Part shown: positions 15,884 through 24,866 of the stretch, one piece after another
Numbering within the stretch: the stretch's first letter is position 1
How the letters are laid out: every line of letters starts with the position of its first letter
NCBI GenBank assembly: GCA_945883905.1
Contig: CAMCYL010000011.1
Coordinates: 1-44,944 of the forward strand
Length of the DNA stretch: 44,944 nt
Source: Akkermansia muciniphila
GTDB lineage: Bacteria; Verrucomicrobiota; Verrucomicrobiia; Methylacidiphilales; CAMAQI01
Reading direction: 5' to 3'
Made by a program: the position numbers and the translations under genes
The notes under the pieces: generated by a model
Seen by the model: only the letters and a program-made list of their open reading frames with translations
What the model was told of the DNA's origin: nothing
Database searches by the model: none

Positions 15884-17473
15884 ATGAAAGCTAAATACCG
15901 TGTTCTCGTTGCGGATCCGATCTCTCCTAAAGGGGTTGAACTCTTGCAAGAATCCTTTGATGTTGTTGTAAAACTCGGTCAAAAAGAGGATGAAGTAGTG
16001 GCGATGATCGTCGATTTTGATGCGGTGGTGGTTCGCTCTCAAACGAAAATTACAGCGAAGATCATCCAAGCCGGGGTGAACTTAAAGGCGATTGGGAGAG
16101 CGGGGGTTGGAGTCGATAATATTGATGTTGAAGCGGCGACGCAACGGGGGATTATTGTGATGAATACTCCTGGGGGGAATACCATTTCGACTGCAGAACT
16201 TGCTTTCTCATTGATGGTTTCGTTGGCTCGAAAAATCCCTCAGGCTCATGCGACGATGGTTGCGGGGAAGTGGGATCGTAAGTCTTTTGAGGGAGTCGAG
16301 CTTTGTAATAAAGTTTTGGGGATTATTGGAATGGGTCGAATTGGGGCGGAGTTTGCCCGTCGTGCGATCGGCTTTGGAATGAAAGTCATGGCCTTTGATC
16401 CGTACTTGACCTTAGCTCGTGCGAAGAGCCTTCAGGTCGAACTTTGTGAGCAATTGGATCCTCTTTTAAAAGCGGCTGATTTTATCACGCTTCATACTCC
16501 GATGACTCCTCAAACGAAGGGAATTTTAAATGCAAAATCGATGGCGACCTGTAAAAAAGGGGTTCGTCTGATTAATTGCGCTCGTGGGGGTCTCATTGAT
16601 GAAAAGGATTTAGTTGAGATGTTGAAGTCTGGTCATGTTGGAGGGGCGGCATTGGATGTTTTTGAGCAAGAGCCTCCCTCGCCTGAAAATGAACTTTTGA
16701 AGCTTCCGAATGTTGTCTTAACACCTCACTTGGGGGCTTCGACGGCAGAGGCTCAGGAGAGTGTTGGTATTGAGGTTGCTGAATTAATTCGCGATGTTTT
16801 GACCTCTGGGGCTGTCAATAATGCGGTGAATATGCCCAATCTGGATGCGCATACGGCGACAAAGTTACGTCCCTATATTGGACTTGGAGAGAAATTAGGA
16901 GCGATGATTGCGCAACTTTCGCCGAAGCGTTTGGATCAGTTATCGATTAATTATAGTGGAACGGTCAGTGAGTATGACACGACCTCGATTACCCGTGCTA
17001 TTTTGAAGGGGGTTCTCAGAAGTGCGGGGGGGAATGAGATTAATGATGTCAATGCGCCGATTTATGCAAAGAATCTCGGATTAAGCTTTAAAGAGACGAA
17101 AGTCAGTGAGCCTGGAGATTACACCGAGTTAATCAAAGTCGAGGTTTTAAGTGGTTCAGAAAAACATAGCGTCAGTGCTACCTTTTATGGATCACGGCCT
17201 CGAATTGTGGAGATTGATGGGTATTTGTTGGAGGCGACTCCCGAAGGAAATCTCTTTATCATGCAGAATGTCGATCGTCCTGGGATCGTCGGGTGGATTG
17301 GCACGCTTTTTGGGAAGCATAAGGTCAATATTGCAAACATGTCCTTGAGTCGCTCTGAGCCCGGAAGTGTTGCTTTGAGTGTTCTGAATTTGGATACCGC
17401 TCCAAGCGAGGCGACTTTAAACGAAATTCTTGCAGATAAAGATATTCGGTGGGTTAAAGTCGTCAGTCTCTAA
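15884..17473 (+). CDS. serA: D-3-phosphoglycerate dehydrogenase (SerA)
   Basis: SerA oxidises 3-phosphoglycerate to 3-phosphohydroxypyruvate, the first step of serine synthesis. The 529-residue protein is the long form: substrate- and nucleotide-binding domains, an intervening domain (about 320-450) and a C-terminal ACT regulatory domain (about 455-529, IMQNVDRPGIVGWIGTLFG). Motifs: GMGRIG at 149-154, catalytic Arg234 in NCARGG, Glu263 in FEQEPP, and His282 in TPHLGAST. The ATG at 15884 has no clear Shine-Dalgarno. It is divergent from the lipoprotein gene (149 bp between starts) and followed by malQ. Confidence 0.96.
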   Translation: MKAKYRVLVADPISPKGVELLQESFDVVVKLGQKEDEVVAMIVDFDAVVVRSQTKITAKIIQAGVNLKAIGRAGVGVDNIDVEAATQRGIIVMNTPGGNTISTAELAFSLMVSLARKIPQAHATMVAGKWDRKSFEGVELCNKVLGIIGMGRIGAEFARRAIGFGMKVMAFDPYLTLARAKSLQVELCEQLDPLLKAADFITLHTPMTPQTKGILNAKSMATCKKGVRLINCARGGLIDEKDLVEMLKSGHVGGAALDVFEQEPPSPENELLKLPNVVLTPHLGASTAEAQESVGIEVAELIRDVLTSGAVNNAVNMPNLDAHTATKLRPYIGLGEKLGAMIAQLSPKRLDQLSINYSGTVSEYDTTSITRAILKGVLRSAGGNEINDVNAPIYAKNLGLSFKETKVSEPGDYTELIKVEVLSGSEKHSVSATFYGSRPRIVEIDGYLLEATPEGNLFIMQNVDRPGIVGWIGTLFGKHKVNIANMSLSRSEPGSVALSVLNLDTAPSEATLNEILADKDIRWVKVVSL

Positions 17474-17540
17474 GTATTTTCTTCCCTTCTTGTGAAGGGG
17501 AGGGAAGTTACTTTAAATCATTTTCTAACCAAGAAAAACG

Positions 17541-19247
17541 GTGAATTCGATCGATCCTCTGAAAAAAGCGGCAGGACTTTTGATTCCGGTTTTTACCCTT
17601 CGCCGACTGGGGGATTGGGGAATCGGAGATACACAATCAGTTCTGGAAACCCTACGGTTTTGCAGGCGCTTAGGATTTAAAGTTTTACAGTTGCTTCCGA
17701 TTAATGAGACGGGAGCCGATCACTCTCCTTATAATGCAATTAGTTCCGTCGCCCTCGATCCTGTTTATATCGCAATCGACCCCCAATGGGTTCCCGGTTT
17801 AACGAAAGAGGATTGTGAAAAAATAGTAGAGAGTGAGAATTTGCAATCGTTGAATGCGGGTTCGGTTCAATACAATCGGGTCAAGTCATTGAAGCAGGCG
17901 GTTTTAAATGAGGCTTTTGAGCGTTTTATTCAAGGGAGGTCCTTAAAATCTTTTTTAGCCTTTCAAAAACGAGAGTCGGGATGGTTAGTCAGCTATAGCC
18001 TTTTTCGGACACTGATCGACTATCATGAGGGCAATGTCTGTTGGACCTCGTGGGAGAAAGAGCATCAAACGTTGGCTCTGGGGGAGCGGTGGATTCGTGA
18101 GGTTGAGGATAGCGACTTTTGGCAGAATCGCCGTCAATTTCATGCCTTTGTTCAATGGGTGGCATGGACTCAATGGGCGGAGGTACGTCTTGAGGCCGAT
18201 CGACTGGGCATTCAAATCATGGGGGATATTCCCTTTGGGGTCAGTCGTTATAGCGCCGATGTTTGGGCTCGTCAGGATTTATTTGATTTAGAGTGGAGTG
18301 GGGGTGCTCCGCCAGAAAAGTTTTTTAAAGCTGATCCGTTTACAGAAAAGTGGGGGCAGAATTGGGGGATTCCGTTGTATCGATGGCAGAATCATGAGGC
18401 TGAAAATTATGCGTGGTGGGGAGAGCGGGTCAGAAAAACGGCGGAGATATTTCAACTTTTTCGAATTGATCATGTTCTCGGATTTTATCGGATTTATGCT
18501 TTTCCTTGGAATCCGGAGCGCAATAGTGATTTTATGGATTTAACAGTCGAGGAGGCAAGAGCGAAAGCGGCAGGAAATTTGCCTGGATTTAAACCGGACT
18601 CCGATGAGAGGGTAATCTCTGCAAGACTGAATTGTGAGCAGGGGGAGAAACGGCTTCAAATAATTTTAAAAGTGGCAGGGAAAACGGGAGTAGTGGCAGA
18701 GGATTTAGGAATGGTTCCCTCCTACGTGCCAGAGTCTTTGCAACGACTCGGAATTCCCGGATTTATCATACCGACCTTTGTTCGAAATGAAGCGACACGC
18801 GAGTTTTTAGCAATTGAGGATTATCCGGCATTAAGTTTAGCGACTTTTGCGACCCATGACCATTCTCCGCTCAAAATAATATATGAGGAGATGGTTCAGC
18901 GATGGATGGGACCGAACGGAAGAGAGGGGTGGCTTGAGATGCAACGGTTGATGCGTTGGTTGGGGAGTGATGATCAAAATCCTCCGGCTCAATTTACGCC
19001 AGAGCTTCATCAGCGATTTTTAGAGCGACTTTTACAAAGTAATAGTTGGTTAACCGTTTTTATGTTTTCTGATTTGATGGGTACTGGAGAGCGTTATAAC
19101 TCTCCTGGGAGCATGGCGGATTCGAACTGGAGCTTTCGCTTGAAATTCCCTTTAGCGGAAATTGAAAATGGCGCGGAGACTCTCGCTCATCTCGATTTTG
19201 TTCGGGAGAAGATTGTGAAGAGCGGTCGTAGAGGGTGTAAAATCTAA
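17541..19247 (+). CDS. malQ: 4-alpha-glucanotransferase (amylomaltase, MalQ)
   Basis: MalQ transfers maltooligosaccharide units between 1,4-alpha-glucans (GH77) and takes part in glycogen or maltodextrin metabolism. The 568-residue enzyme shows RLGDWGIGD (22-30), QLLPINETG (50-58), HSPYNAISS (61-69), the nucleophile Asp310 in FRIDHVLG, the acid/base Glu387 in VAEDLG, and Asp440 in FATHDH. The start is GTG at 17541; no better in-frame start with a Shine-Dalgarno exists upstream. It lies 67 bp after serA. A short GC stem (17484-17499) in between lacks a T-run. Confidence 0.95.
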   Translation: MNSIDPLKKAAGLLIPVFTLRRLGDWGIGDTQSVLETLRFCRRLGFKVLQLLPINETGADHSPYNAISSVALDPVYIAIDPQWVPGLTKEDCEKIVESENLQSLNAGSVQYNRVKSLKQAVLNEAFERFIQGRSLKSFLAFQKRESGWLVSYSLFRTLIDYHEGNVCWTSWEKEHQTLALGERWIREVEDSDFWQNRRQFHAFVQWVAWTQWAEVRLEADRLGIQIMGDIPFGVSRYSADVWARQDLFDLEWSGGAPPEKFFKADPFTEKWGQNWGIPLYRWQNHEAENYAWWGERVRKTAEIFQLFRIDHVLGFYRIYAFPWNPERNSDFMDLTVEEARAKAAGNLPGFKPDSDERVISARLNCEQGEKRLQIILKVAGKTGVVAEDLGMVPSYVPESLQRLGIPGFIIPTFVRNEATREFLAIEDYPALSLATFATHDHSPLKIIYEEMVQRWMGPNGREGWLEMQRLMRWLGSDDQNPPAQFTPELHQRFLERLLQSNSWLTVFMFSDLMGTGERYNSPGSMADSNWSFRLKFPLAEIENGAETLAHLDFVREKIVKSGRRGCKI

Positions 19248-19248
19248 C

Positions 19249-19284
19249 TTGAAATGATTTTTATTTGCAATATAATAGCAATAT
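19249..19284 (+). promoter_or_regulatory. Predicted brnTA promoter with direct-repeat operator
   Basis: TTGAAA (19249-19254), a 16-base spacer and a perfect TATAAT (19271-19276) lie directly before brnT. Counting 7 bases from the end of the -10 box puts the transcription start on the A of the ATG at 19283, so the message would be leaderless. GCAATAT occurs at 19267-19273 and again at 19278-19284, exactly 11 bases apart, straddling the -10 box and the start codon. That is a plausible site for the BrnA repressor. Confidence 0.6.
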
Positions 19285-19573
19285 GAATGGGATCCGTTTT
19301 TCATGGGATCAAGCGAAAATACTGGCAAACGTTCGCAATCACGGGATCACTTTTGAGGAAGGCACTACTGTATTTGGTGACGAAAATGCTCGACTTCGAT
19401 ATGATCCAGATCATTCCCAGGATGAAGATCGATTTATATTGCTTGGTATGAGTGCTAAAGTGAGATTGCTCGTGGTGGTTCATTCTCATCGTGAAAGTGA
19501 AGAAATCGTCCGAATTATTTCCACTCGTAAAGCAACGAAAAGCGAACAAAAACAATATGGGAGTCATTTATGA
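19283..19573 (+). CDS. brnT: BrnT-family ribonuclease toxin
   Basis: BrnT is a RelE-fold ribonuclease that inhibits translation. The 96-residue protein has the family opening FSWDQAKILANVRNHGITFEEG and the family ending VRIISTRKATKSEQKQYG, with a conserved central ILLGMS...VVVHSHR strand pair. An upstream in-frame TTG at 19265 would add 6 residues but lies inside the predicted promoter, so ATG 19283 is preferred. The toxin gene precedes the antitoxin, the usual order for brnTA, and overlaps it by 4 bp. Confidence 0.93.
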   Translation: MNGIRFSWDQAKILANVRNHGITFEEGTTVFGDENARLRYDPDHSQDEDRFILLGMSAKVRLLVVVHSHRESEEIVRIISTRKATKSEQKQYGSHL

Positions 19574-19779
19574 GAAAAGAATACGATTTTACCGATTCAG
19601 TTAAAAATCCTTATGCGAAACATTTCAGAAAGGCAGTAACAATCCGCTTAGGAACAGATGTGATTGACTATTTTAAGTCTCAGGCAAGAGAAACAGGGGT
19701 TCCCTATCAAAATTTAGTGAATCTTTATCTGAGAGATTGTGCTCATTCCGGAAAAAAAATTTCTCTTAAGTTTGTTTAG
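19570..19779 (+). CDS. brnA: BrnA-like antitoxin (ribbon-helix-helix)
   Basis: The 69-residue protein follows brnT with an ATGA overlap. Its second half, KAVTIRLGTDVIDYFKSQ and then GVPYQNLVNLYLRDC, matches the CopG/ribbon-helix-helix pattern of BrnA antitoxins: a beta strand plus two helices that dimerise and bind DNA. It should neutralise BrnT and repress the module. Length is slightly short for BrnA, but the motif order is normal. Confidence 0.88.
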   Translation: MRKEYDFTDSVKNPYAKHFRKAVTIRLGTDVIDYFKSQARETGVPYQNLVNLYLRDCAHSGKKISLKFV

Positions 19780-19835
19780 TCTATTTTCCTTTTTTTGACC
19801 CTTGTCTTTTGATTGCAAGGCTTTTAAGTGGAGGG

Positions 19836-20981
19836 GTGCAAGGAAGTTCCGAATATCGTGATTATCAAGACGCTTTAGTGAAGAGAAATGCCTCTTTGAT
19901 TTTAGCTCTGCTTCGATGTGAATATTTTGGGGGTCATTTACCTCAGTTGGATGAGTTAGTGACGATGTTGCGTGTTCCGAAAGCGGTATTAACATCGAGT
20001 TTGGAGTCCTTAACTCGGGGGAAGTTTTTGGAGCATGATGAGGAGGGATATCATTTTATTCCAGTGACAGAGGATCTTCCTCGGATTGCTTTTTTCTGCA
20101 ATCAATCGCTTGTTTCAAATCATTATGGGGTCATACAAGATTATCTGATTGGGGCCGAGGAGAGTTTTCGGGAGTTTGGGTATCGAATGATCATTCGAGA
20201 TGATTTTACCAGTGTGGGGAGTAAGCTTAATATTGCCAAACGACTTTGGGATGAGGGGGTTCATGGATTTGTTTTTTCCGGCTTTGCGGAACCTCGAATT
20301 CGACAATGGGTTTTAGAGTCTCGAATTCCGGCAATCGTCGTTGGAAATGCGACGCTTTATCAACAGGATTTAGCTCGTGTTTGTGCGGATAATGTGGGGG
20401 GAGTTCAGCAGATGTTACGTTATTTAGTTTCTCAAGGTCATACAGAGATCGCCTGTTATGCGGTGGGTTTAGAGAACTATCATGGAATACAGGAGCGGGC
20501 CCGTAGTTTTGAGTTTGGAATAGAAGAGATGGGAATGACTCCGATTCGCGATCTCATGTTTCGGGAGGTTCATTCGCCTGATGTGGCTCGGAAAGCCTCT
20601 GAAATTTTTTTAAAAATCCCGATTCGTCCAACGGCGATTTTATGTCTTTCTGATCGTGAGGCTTTTGAGTTGATGAATGAACTTCGTGCCAGTGGAATTG
20701 AAATTCCGAGGCAGGTTTCAATTGTTGGCTTTGAAAACAGTATGAACGCTCATATTTCTGATCCCCCGCTGACCTCTGTGGAGATTTTTGCGGTAGAAAT
20801 GGGGAGAGTTGCGGCCTCCTTCATGAAAAACGAGATTCAGATGCGTCAAATTCCAGTCAGCATGGTTTTGCCGGCGAAAGTGATTGTTCGTCAGTCGATT
20901 CATCCGAAAGGGATAGCGATTGCAAATTTGATTGCTGAAAGAGCTAAAAAAACAACTAAAATTCCTTTGCCGGAAATGTAA
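19836..20981 (+). CDS. Winged-helix / LacI-type ligand-binding hybrid regulator
   Basis: The protein (about 381 residues) has an N-terminal helix-turn-helix (HLPQLDELVTMLRVPKAVLTSSLESL) followed by a wing, then a LacI-type effector domain (from PRIAFFCNQ) with the usual landmarks: VHGFVFSG, PAIVVGN, DNVGGVQQMLRYLVSQGHTEIACY, PTAILCLSDREAFELMNEL, VSIVGFENS and DPPLTSVEI. It is clearly the same architecture as the regulator at 2505-3623. The start is uncertain: GTG at 19836 directly follows a GGAGGG, and a TTG at 19809 is also possible. The metallo-beta-lactamase gene starts one base after its stop. The target operon is not obvious. Confidence 0.87.
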   Translation: MQGSSEYRDYQDALVKRNASLILALLRCEYFGGHLPQLDELVTMLRVPKAVLTSSLESLTRGKFLEHDEEGYHFIPVTEDLPRIAFFCNQSLVSNHYGVIQDYLIGAEESFREFGYRMIIRDDFTSVGSKLNIAKRLWDEGVHGFVFSGFAEPRIRQWVLESRIPAIVVGNATLYQQDLARVCADNVGGVQQMLRYLVSQGHTEIACYAVGLENYHGIQERARSFEFGIEEMGMTPIRDLMFREVHSPDVARKASEIFLKIPIRPTAILCLSDREAFELMNELRASGIEIPRQVSIVGFENSMNAHISDPPLTSVEIFAVEMGRVAASFMKNEIQMRQIPVSMVLPAKVIVRQSIHPKGIAIANLIAERAKKTTKIPLPEM

Positions 20982-20982
20982 T

Positions 20983-22359
20983 ATGAAATTGACCAATCTG
21001 ACCCGAGCCAATGAAATTGGTGCAAATTCCTACTGGCTTGATTTCGGGGCAGAGGGCTCTGTTGTTTTAGATTCGGGAATGCACCCCAGAATTGAGGGTT
21101 ATTCAGGAACACCGTTTATTGATCTTGTGCCTAAGAATAGTCTCAAGGCGATTTTTCTCACCCATGCGCATCACGATCACATGGGATCGATGCCGATCCT
21201 CATGAGACATCAACCCCAAGCTCCTGTTTTTATGACGGAGGGGACACAGTTTTTAACGACGACGCTTTTGCATAATTCTGTGGAGGTGATGTTCAAGCAG
21301 AAGGCTGAAAAGGGAATTCCTGAGTTTCCGCTTTATACCCATAAAGAGATTGATCGAGGAGTCGATCGTTGGTGGACCTGTGCGATTGATCGCCATTGGT
21401 CATTAGAGGGTCGTCCTGCGCAGCCAGAAGAGCCTCTGACCTTTAAGTTTCATGAGGCGGGTCACGTTTTGGGCTCTTGTGCTGTCGAACTCATTCATCG
21501 AGGAAAAAGAATTCTTTATACCGGAGATATAAATTTCAGAGATCAGACCTTAATGAAAGGGGCTCAACTTCCGGAAGAGGGAATTGACACCTTAATCATC
21601 GAGACGACCCGAGGTAATCATGTGAGTCCTCCTGGGTTTACCCGTGAAGGGGAGATTATGCGATTGGCTCAAGGGATCGAAGAGACCTTTAAGAATGGCG
21701 GTGCGGTGATGATTCCAGCCTTTGCGCTTGGAAAGACTCAGGAATTATTAACTTCCTTACATTGGCTTCAGCGACAGAATGTGATTCGGAAGGGAACGAT
21801 CTATATCGGGGGATTAGGGCGAATGTTAACCCTGACCTATGATAAACTTTGTGGTCGCGTGCGTAGAAGTCATCCGAAATTGGTCATGTTAGAGGAAATT
21901 AAACATGAGATTATGGATGGAAGACGACTTCAAGGATTTCGTCCACGTCCCGGGGATATTTATTTAATTTCTTCTGGAATGATGACCGAGAAAACACTTT
22001 CGAATACTCTTGCGCAACGATTAATGGCCGACAAACGGAATAGCATCTTTTTTGTGGGGTATTGTGATCCGGATTCTCCTGCCGGACGACTTTTAGCGAC
22101 TCCCCAAGGAGAGCGAGTGTGCATGGATGAGTCGAAAGAGGAGGATCAACCGGTGAATTGTCGAATTGAGAAATTTGATATGACCGCCCATGCGCAACGT
22201 GAGGATATATTGGATTACATCGTACGATTGAATCCTCGCGTCTGTTGTCTTGTGCATGGAGATCCTTCGGCGAGTGCCTGGTTTCAAGGGGAGTTGGCGA
22301 TCAAAAGACCGGAGATGAAGGTTCTTCTGCCTCCCTCAGGGCAGTCGATCGAGATTTAG
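20983..22359 (+). CDS. Metallo-beta-lactamase/beta-CASP ribonuclease (CPSF/YSH1-like)
   Basis: The 458-residue protein has the MBL zinc motif THAHHDHMG (His61, His63, Asp65, His66), a later zinc His in GHVLGS, the bridging Asp in YTGDINF, and beta-CASP elements: the ALGKTQELL segment, the SSGMMT block and the His residues of TAHAQRED and CLVHGD. Such enzymes process or degrade RNA, like archaeal and bacterial CPSF-type nucleases. It is not RNase J, which is longer and has a C-terminal domain. The ATG at 20983 is chosen over upstream starts because it begins just after the preceding stop and the MBL fold starts there. Confidence 0.9.
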   Translation: MKLTNLTRANEIGANSYWLDFGAEGSVVLDSGMHPRIEGYSGTPFIDLVPKNSLKAIFLTHAHHDHMGSMPILMRHQPQAPVFMTEGTQFLTTTLLHNSVEVMFKQKAEKGIPEFPLYTHKEIDRGVDRWWTCAIDRHWSLEGRPAQPEEPLTFKFHEAGHVLGSCAVELIHRGKRILYTGDINFRDQTLMKGAQLPEEGIDTLIIETTRGNHVSPPGFTREGEIMRLAQGIEETFKNGGAVMIPAFALGKTQELLTSLHWLQRQNVIRKGTIYIGGLGRMLTLTYDKLCGRVRRSHPKLVMLEEIKHEIMDGRRLQGFRPRPGDIYLISSGMMTEKTLSNTLAQRLMADKRNSIFFVGYCDPDSPAGRLLATPQGERVCMDESKEEDQPVNCRIEKFDMTAHAQREDILDYIVRLNPRVCCLVHGDPSASAWFQGELAIKRPEMKVLLPPSGQSIEI

Positions 22360-22363
22360 ACTT

Positions 22364-22406
22364 TCGTAAATCTGTTTCCGAAGTTCGTTTCTTCCATGAT
22401 TTACGA
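22364..22406. terminator. Inverted repeat between convergent genes, possible bidirectional terminator
   Basis: TCGTAAATC (22364-22372) and GATTTACGA (22398-22406) are perfect 9-base complements with a 25-base loop, in the 79-base gap between the convergent nuclease and phnE-like genes. No strong T-run follows on the plus strand apart from a weak TTTATTTT further on. The long loop makes this a modest candidate. Confidence 0.35.
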
Positions 22407-22438
22407 TTCATTTCTCCGAGATTGGATCAGAATTTATT

Positions 22439-23269
22439 TTACTGAAGCGAGTCGGTATTTTGCGGTTTTGGATCTGCTTTCTGTTTGATGGTTTGGCGTA
22501 CTTTTTCGCCAAGGGAGTCGAGTATGATCACAAGACCTAATAGTAAAATGAGAACGGCGGAGAATTTTGACCAAGCGTAATATTCCTGAAAGGTGTGGAG
22601 TTGAACTCCAATTCCACCAGCTCCGACATAGCCGATTATAGAGGCTGAACGAATATTATATTCAAACATCCAAAGAGTATGGCTTAAGAAGTGAATTTTT
22701 GTCTGAGGCCAAATTCCCCATTGAAAAGATTGAATCGAATCGGCCCCTAATGCTTTTAAGCTTTTAGCGGTATCGAGCGGAACGGATTCGATCGAATCAC
22801 AAAAGAATTTTCCTAAATAGCCTGTGCTGTAGAAGGTGAGACCAATAACTCCTGCAAGGGGATTTGCCCCCACGAGGCTGACTCCCAAAAGAGCCCAGAT
22901 TAAACCAGGAATGGTTCGAATCAGATTGAGAGCCATGCGAGTGAAACGTACGAGCCATGGAGGGGAGATATTTTTCGAGCCAGCAATCCCTAAGGGGAGG
23001 GAGAGACAGACCGAAAAGAGAGTGGCCATGACAGCAATTTGGAAGGTTTCATTGAGTGCGCTCATAGCCTCAGGAATGACGGAAAAATCCGGAGGGAAAA
23101 AATGACCGAGAAAACGTGTTATTTGAGTCGTATAATCCATCTCTCTTCCGGATCCTTGCAGGACGGGCAAGGAGTAGAAAACGGCCATTATAATAATGAT
23201 TCCGAGGAGATGTAATACAGAGAGCGGTCGAAGGAGGGATTGAGGGGAGGTGGAGAGGTCTCGATTCAT
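22439..23269 (-). CDS. phnE: PhnE-type ABC transporter permease
   Basis: The 276-residue inner-membrane protein has about six membrane helices and the binding-protein-dependent-transport EAA-like loop (TAKSLKALGADSIQSFQWGI), plus the PhnE-family RTIPGLIWALLGV and YVGAGGIG motifs. Family members move phosphonate, phosphite or related oxyanions. It is third in a phnD-phnC-phnE-like operon; its start overlaps the ATPase gene by 4 bp (23266-23269). The system could carry something other than phosphonate. Confidence 0.88.
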   Translation of the reverse strand: MNRDLSTSPQSLLRPLSVLHLLGIIIIMAVFYSLPVLQGSGREMDYTTQITRFLGHFFPPDFSVIPEAMSALNETFQIAVMATLFSVCLSLPLGIAGSKNISPPWLVRFTRMALNLIRTIPGLIWALLGVSLVGANPLAGVIGLTFYSTGYLGKFFCDSIESVPLDTAKSLKALGADSIQSFQWGIWPQTKIHFLSHTLWMFEYNIRSASIIGYVGAGGIGVQLHTFQEYYAWSKFSAVLILLLGLVIILDSLGEKVRQTIKQKADPKPQNTDSLQ

Positions 23270-23991
23270 AGGGAATGTAAGTTAGAAGTGAGTTTCCATC
23301 CATGAGGATGCTCTGGAGAGAGGTCGAGAATCCAATCGGCGTAGTGTTGGATCAGTTCCGGTTGATGAAGGACGCAGAGGATCGGTGCTTTTTTTTGAAT
23401 TCCGTAGTTTTTAAGGAGCATTAAGGCTTGATGGGCCGAATCGAGATCTAAATGAGAGACCGGTTCATCGGCTAAAATGATTTCTGGAGATTGAAGTAAG
23501 GTCCTTCCAATGGCGGTTCGTTGTTGCTCACCTCCCGAAACCTCTGAGATCCATTTTGAAGCTAAAGACTCTATTTTTAGTTCTTGGAGAATTCTTTGTG
23601 CCTCCTTTCGATTTTTTGTGGGAAAGGAAAATAAGGTTTTCCACCACGGGTGTTGGCCTAAACAGCCGGACAAAATATTTTGAAGAACGGTATTATTCGA
23701 GGTGAGATTTAGCTTTTGGTAAATAAATCCGATTTTCGATTGAAACCCTTGGGGAGAGTGGTTTTTTTTATCATGCTGAGGGTCTTCAAATTGATAATGA
23801 ATTGATCCCTCGGAGAGCGAGGAGAGACCTGCTAATGTGTAAAGTAGGGTGGACTTTCCGGCTCCGGAGGGGCCGATAATCACGAGAAATTCTCTTGGCT
23901 TAACTGTAAGTTTCAAGGCACGAAATAACCAACGATTTTCTCGTTGAAATCCAATGGCATCGATACAAAGCGTAGGAGAGTGGGAAATCAT
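23266..23991 (-). CDS. phnC: PhnC-type ABC transporter ATP-binding protein
   Basis: The 241-residue ATPase has Walker A GPSGAGKST (40-48), a Q-loop region around YQKLNL (91-96), the signature VSGGEQQR (151-158), Walker B IILADEP (171-177), the D-loop SHLDLD and the H-loop VLHQPE. The sequence is closest to the PhnC/methionine-type class. It overlaps phnD by 4 bp (23988-23991) and phnE by 4 bp, indicating tight coupling. A linker near 70-82 (EDPQHDKKNHSP) is longer than usual. Confidence 0.92.
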   Translation of the reverse strand: MISHSPTLCIDAIGFQRENRWLFRALKLTVKPREFLVIIGPSGAGKSTLLYTLAGLSSLSEGSIHYQFEDPQHDKKNHSPQGFQSKIGFIYQKLNLTSNNTVLQNILSGCLGQHPWWKTLFSFPTKNRKEAQRILQELKIESLASKWISEVSGGEQQRTAIGRTLLQSPEIILADEPVSHLDLDSAHQALMLLKNYGIQKKAPILCVLHQPELIQHYADWILDLSPEHPHGWKLTSNLHSL

Positions 23992-24866
23992 GATTGCGGA
24001 AGGCTTTGGAGGGCTTCTCGAATTGATTTTAAATGGGAGTCTGGATTTGTGCGAACCAATTTTGAGGTAAAAACCTTATTTCGCAACTCCTCATTTTCTG
24101 GGTTATTAAATGTTTCAAGGGCTTCGAGAATTTGTTTTTGATCGGCTTCTGAGAGAGAGGAGCGAATCGCAATCGTATGCGTTGGGACAGGACCCTGTTT
24201 TTGAAGGATTTTGAGGCTTTGTTTTTGCGCTTCACTCAAATGTTTGTTTTGATCAAATACATAATCACTGACGGCAGCGGCCTCAGCATCACCAGAAAGA
24301 ACTCGCTCAACGGCAGAGACATAGCCAGTTCCATACCAAGCATTTGATTTTCCAAAGAATTTTTCTGGATCCTCTTTTTGAGTAATTAATCCACGTTGAA
24401 TCAAATCTTGGTAAGGAATAATATATCCAGAGGTACTGGTTTTGCTCGAGAAAGCGACTTTCTTCCCCGCTAAATCTTGAATTTGAATGTACGGTTTTTC
24501 CTTTAAGGTGAGCCAATAGCTTGAATAACTGGTTTTTCCGTTGAGCTCTCCCACGAGTAAAACGGTCGCAATTTTGAGATCGATCGCTTTACACATCTCC
24601 GTTGAGCTGAGATAAGCGAGGTCGATCGTCTTATTGGTAAATCCCTCCATAATCACTGCGGAGGAGAGGGGGACAATGATTTCAACCGGTCGTTTTAAGA
24701 GGGGGGTTAAATAGGCGGCAACGGTTTTTCGTTCTTGAATCATTTTTTCTGGATCTTTGTCTGGTTTAAGGGCGATCACAAGGGAACGATTTGCAGGACC
24801 GCATCCGATTTGAAACAGGAGGCATCCTAAAAATAATGTTGAAAGGGCGTTTTTAAATATTTTCAT
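23988..24866 (-). CDS. phnD: PhnD-type substrate-binding lipoprotein
   Basis: The 292-residue protein has a lipoprotein signal with lipobox FQIGC (Cys22). The mature part shows the PhnD-family topology: IALKPDKDPEKM, LAYLSSTEM, and the ligand-helix motif TSTSGY (143-148). In phosphonate- and phosphite-binding homologues this motif contacts the phosphorus oxygens. This supports an oxyanion or phosphonate-like ligand but does not prove it. It heads the importer operon and is divergent from the TonB-dependent receptor, with 168 bp between the two start codons, so the two may form one uptake route. Confidence 0.88.
   Translation of the reverse strand: MKIFKNALSTLFLGCLLFQIGCGPANRSLVIALKPDKDPEKMIQERKTVAAYLTPLLKRPVEIIVPLSSAVIMEGFTNKTIDLAYLSSTEMCKAIDLKIATVLLVGELNGKTSYSSYWLTLKEKPYIQIQDLAGKKVAFSSKTSTSGYIIPYQDLIQRGLITQKEDPEKFFGKSNAWYGTGYVSAVERVLSGDAEAAAVSDYVFDQNKHLSEAQKQSLKILQKQGPVPTHTIAIRSSLSEADQKQILEALETFNNPENEELRNKVFTSKLVRTNPDSHLKSIREALQSLPQS

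Noticed and set aside
17484-17499. GC stem CCCTTC/GAAGGG as a serA terminator
   Set aside because: No T-run follows; it lies in the short serA-malQ gap and the genes may be co-transcribed.
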